DNA of 64,000 nt from Rheinheimera sp. SA_1 (GTDB lineage Bacteria > Pseudomonadota > Gammaproteobacteria > Enterobacterales > Alteromonadaceae): NCBI RefSeq assembly GCF_001669775.1, contig NZ_LXWK01000001.1, forward strand, positions 1-64,000, written 5' to 3'. The notes below the pieces were generated by a model that worked only from the letters and a program-made list of their open reading frames with translations, was not told the DNA's origin and did no database searches. Positions 62,206 to 64,000 of the stretch are shown here, one piece after another. A program made the position numbers and the translations under genes. Position 1 is the first letter of the stretch; each line of letters opens with the position of its first letter.

Positions 62206-63485
62206 GTCACAGCGAAACTATAAATACCGCAGCTGCAGCTTTTGATGTGGTTGCCTTGTGTCAGCAAGCCAGAATCGCCAGTCGGCAGTTGGCGCAAATG
62301 GGCGAAGGTGAAAAAAACCAGTTATTACTGGCAATGGCGGACGCTCTCGTTGCAGCTACTGCAGAAATTCTGCAGCAAAACCAGTTGGATATGCAAAATG
62401 CCATAGCAAATCAGCTTGCTGAAGCGATGCAAGACCGATTGTTGTTGACCAGCGAACGCATCCAATCTTTAGCCGCCGCTGTGCGACAAATTGCCAGTTT
62501 GCCGGATCCAGTCGGGCAAATCCGGCAGTTAGCGCCAAGGCCAAACGGCATTCAGGTCGGTAAAATGCGTATTCCGCTTGGCGTGATTGCGATGATTTAC
62601 GAAGCGCGGCCGAATGTCACCGCAGACGCTGGCGCCTTATGTTTAAAATCCGGTAATGCGGTGATTTTGCGTGGCGGTCGGGAAGCGCTGAATTCCAGTC
62701 TGGCAATTGCCAAAGTGCTGCAGCAAGTGTTGGTGGCGCATCAGGTGAATCCGGCGGCCATTAGCGTATTACCGGTGCCGGATCGCGATATTTTGTTGCA
62801 GTTGTTGCAGCAAGACAGCTATGTCGATTTGGTGATCCCGCGCGGTGGTGAAGGCCTGATCCGTTTTGTCAGCGATAACAGCCGTATCCCGGTGATCCAG
62901 CATTACAAAGGCATTTGCCATTTGTTTGTTGATAAAGCCGCCGACTTCGATAAAGCTTTGGCATTGCTGCTAAACGGCAAAACTCAGCGGCCTGGCGTCT
63001 GTAACGCACTGGAAACTTTGCTGGTGCATGCCGATATTGCCACTACGTTTTTACCACTGGCCGAAGCTGCGCTGAGCGCTAAACAGGTCGAAATTTACGG
63101 CTGTACCAAGACACTGCAACATCTGCCAGCAGCCAATGCCGCGGCTTCGGATCAGTTTGATATTGAATACCTGCGCCTGGCGCTGTCCGTCAAAGTAGTC
63201 GACAGTTTTGCCGCTGCCGTCGCCCATATCGAACAATATAGTTCCGGTCATACCGAAGTGATTTGTACCCAGGACATTAGCCGGGCACAACGTTTTATCA
63301 AACAGATCAATTCGGCAGTGGTGATGGTCAATGCTTCATCGCGGTTTTCCGATGGCGGTGAGTTGGGTTTAGGCGCCGAAATTGGCATTTCTACCAGTAA
63401 ACTGCATGCTTATGGCCCGATGGGGCTGGAATCTTTGACCACCGAAAAATACATTGTGATTGGCGATGGGCAGATACGAAGCTAA
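62202..63485 (+). CDS. proA: Gamma-glutamyl phosphate reductase
   Basis: A 427-residue NADPH-dependent aldehyde dehydrogenase-fold enzyme reducing glutamyl phosphate to the semialdehyde. PLGVIAMIYEARPNVTADAG is the family signature, CLKSGNAVILRGGREA binds cofactor, and RPGVCNALETLLVH contains the catalytic cysteine. The ATG overlaps the proB stop by four bases. It completes the first two steps of proline synthesis. Confidence 0.96.
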   Translation: MSHSETINTAAAAFDVVALCQQARIASRQLAQMGEGEKNQLLLAMADALVAATAEILQQNQLDMQNAIANQLAEAMQDRLLLTSERIQSLAAAVRQIASLPDPVGQIRQLAPRPNGIQVGKMRIPLGVIAMIYEARPNVTADAGALCLKSGNAVILRGGREALNSSLAIAKVLQQVLVAHQVNPAAISVLPVPDRDILLQLLQQDSYVDLVIPRGGEGLIRFVSDNSRIPVIQHYKGICHLFVDKAADFDKALALLLNGKTQRPGVCNALETLLVHADIATTFLPLAEAALSAKQVEIYGCTKTLQHLPAANAAASDQFDIEYLRLALSVKVVDSFAAAVAHIEQYSSGHTEVICTQDISRAQRFIKQINSAVVMVNASSRFSDGGELGLGAEIGISTSKLHAYGPMGLESLTTEKYIVIGDGQIRS

Positions 63486-63585
63486 GACGGATGTCTGAGG
63501 TTTATCGTGCGACCAGGGCAGCAGCGGAGACAAGCTATTTATTGAAAATGCAGACGTTATCGTGTGACAACGCCTGCTGCAAACA

Positions 63586-63841
63586 TCAACCGCGGTATGG
63601 ATCCGTTGCGTTCAAGTAGGCTTTTAAATCAGCCAGATTCGGTTGTTGCTCTAACCAAAGCCTGAATTCACGGACTTTTTGATATTGCTCGTCACCAAAT
63701 TTCTGCGCATAAATGCTGGCAAGGTGCTGCTTGCTGGCATCCCGGCGTAATTGATGTTGGTAATGATTGCTTTGCTTTTAACGAGTTATCGAGCGCCGTA
63801 GGTAACAGTTTTCCTAAGTTGCAACTGGTGCAGGCAGTCAT
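63586..63841 (-). pseudogene. Small gene with an apparent one-base frameshift
   Basis: On the minus strand, a frame opening MTACTSCNLGKLLPTALDN (ATG at 63841) continues, after removal of one A from a run of four near 63776, into a protein-like frame. That frame contains SIYAQKFGDEQYQKVREF and ends DPYRG at 63586. Without the shift the second frame has a TAA directly before it and no start codon. The joined product is about 85 residues with a CxxC pair, family not recognised. It may be a disabled gene, a homopolymer sequencing error or, less likely, programmed frameshifting. Confidence 0.5.
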
Positions 63842-63915
63842 GCGATCGTCATTTGAGATGTGTGATTCTATCCATAAAGAGTAACGGGATTTTATCTCTC
63901 AAATCAATAGCGAGC

Positions 63916-63935
63916 GGACCCGCTTTCGCGGATCC
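63916..63935 (-). terminator. Hairpin after the gene entering from the right
   Basis: An 8-bp stem with one G-U pair (GGATCCGC/GCGGGTCC on the minus strand) capped by a GAAA tetraloop. It lies 27 bp after the stop at 63962. The T content downstream is modest. Confidence 0.45.
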
Positions 63936-63961
63936 GTGCTGACAAACGGCATAAACCTAAA

Positions 63962-64000
63962 TTAACCCAACCAAGGCGTCGCTTGTTTACGCGCTGCTTC
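63962..64000 (-). CDS. C-terminal end of a gene entering from the right edge
   Basis: Twelve codons ending EAARKQATPWLG and a TAA stop (63962-63964), open to the window edge. A hairpin lies just downstream, consistent with the end of a transcription unit. Too short to identify. Confidence 0.4.
   Translation of the reverse strand, partial: EAARKQATPWLG

Overview
The window is chromosomal DNA of a free-living gammaproteobacterium, most likely a Rheinheimera/Alishewanella-type member of the Alteromonadales-Chromatiales border. This is inferred from gene content: srkA-dsbA, speA/speE, proBA, ilvIH, ccoG, DUF3010, a GH109 glycosidase, a GlyGly-CTERM protein, a PEP-CTERM-like protein with PrsT, and ERIC-type repeats. 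Genes are dense, on both strands, mostly in operons of one to four. No prophage, transposase, CRISPR array, rRNA or tRNA gene was seen.

Layout. 1-300: two tandem paralogous structured RNAs, each ending in an intrinsic terminator. 0.5-5 kb: secreted S9 peptidase, DUF3010, a 48-aa small gene, a small TPR-like protein and a LysR regulator. 5-8 kb: methionine-salvage genes (mtnB-like on -, ybdL and yafV on +). 8-14 kb: MFS transporter behind a LacI-type operator, nucleoside catabolism (cdd, deoA), lactate permease-like gene and an aspartate racemase homologue. 14-17 kb: a BlaI-like repressor with two operators, an M56-M23 fusion peptidase and a serine hydrolase. 17-23 kb: an unrecognised three-gene membrane cluster, DUF4920, GH109, isochorismatase-like hydrolase, RIO kinase and a redoxin lipoprotein. 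23-30.5 kb: two DsbA paralogues with srkA, ccoG, an orphan ParA-RHH pair and purT, with two ERIC elements. 30.6-35 kb: PEP-CTERM-like choice-of-anchor A protein and PrsT, each behind a similar dyad operator. 35-44 kb: GNAT, BenE-like transporter, CWC protein, GlyGly-CTERM cyclophilin, Sel1 lipoprotein, Nramp-like transporter, cation/proton antiporter and a periplasmic binding protein. 44-50.5 kb: ilvIH, cnoX, serine protease, FHA membrane protein and response regulator. 50.5-60.7 kb: methyltransferase, two LPLAT acyltransferases, divergent speA/speE, DUF4124, EamA exporter, lipoprotein hydrolase, DUF2975-XRE pair and an OmpA-like lipoprotein. 61-64 kb: a textbook ERIC, proBA, a frameshifted small gene and the C-terminal end of a gene entering from the right.

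How genes work together. ybdL and yafV would complete the last steps of methionine salvage and remove the ketoglutaramate-type by-product. The nearby mtnB homologue, however, has Gln-Thr-Gln where the family has two zinc-binding histidines. cdd and deoA degrade pyrimidine nucleosides. speA and speE feed polyamine synthesis. The BlaI/M56-M23 pair looks like a cell-wall stress sensing unit. PrsT and the PEP-CTERM-like protein point to an exosortase system whose exosortase lies outside the window.

Most worth a second look: the tandem structured RNAs, the M56-M23 fusion with its double operator, the zinc-ligand loss in the MtnB homologue, the shared NagR-like operators of the PEP-CTERM pair, the elongated ERIC variants, and the unrecognised membrane cluster at 17.3-18.4 kb.
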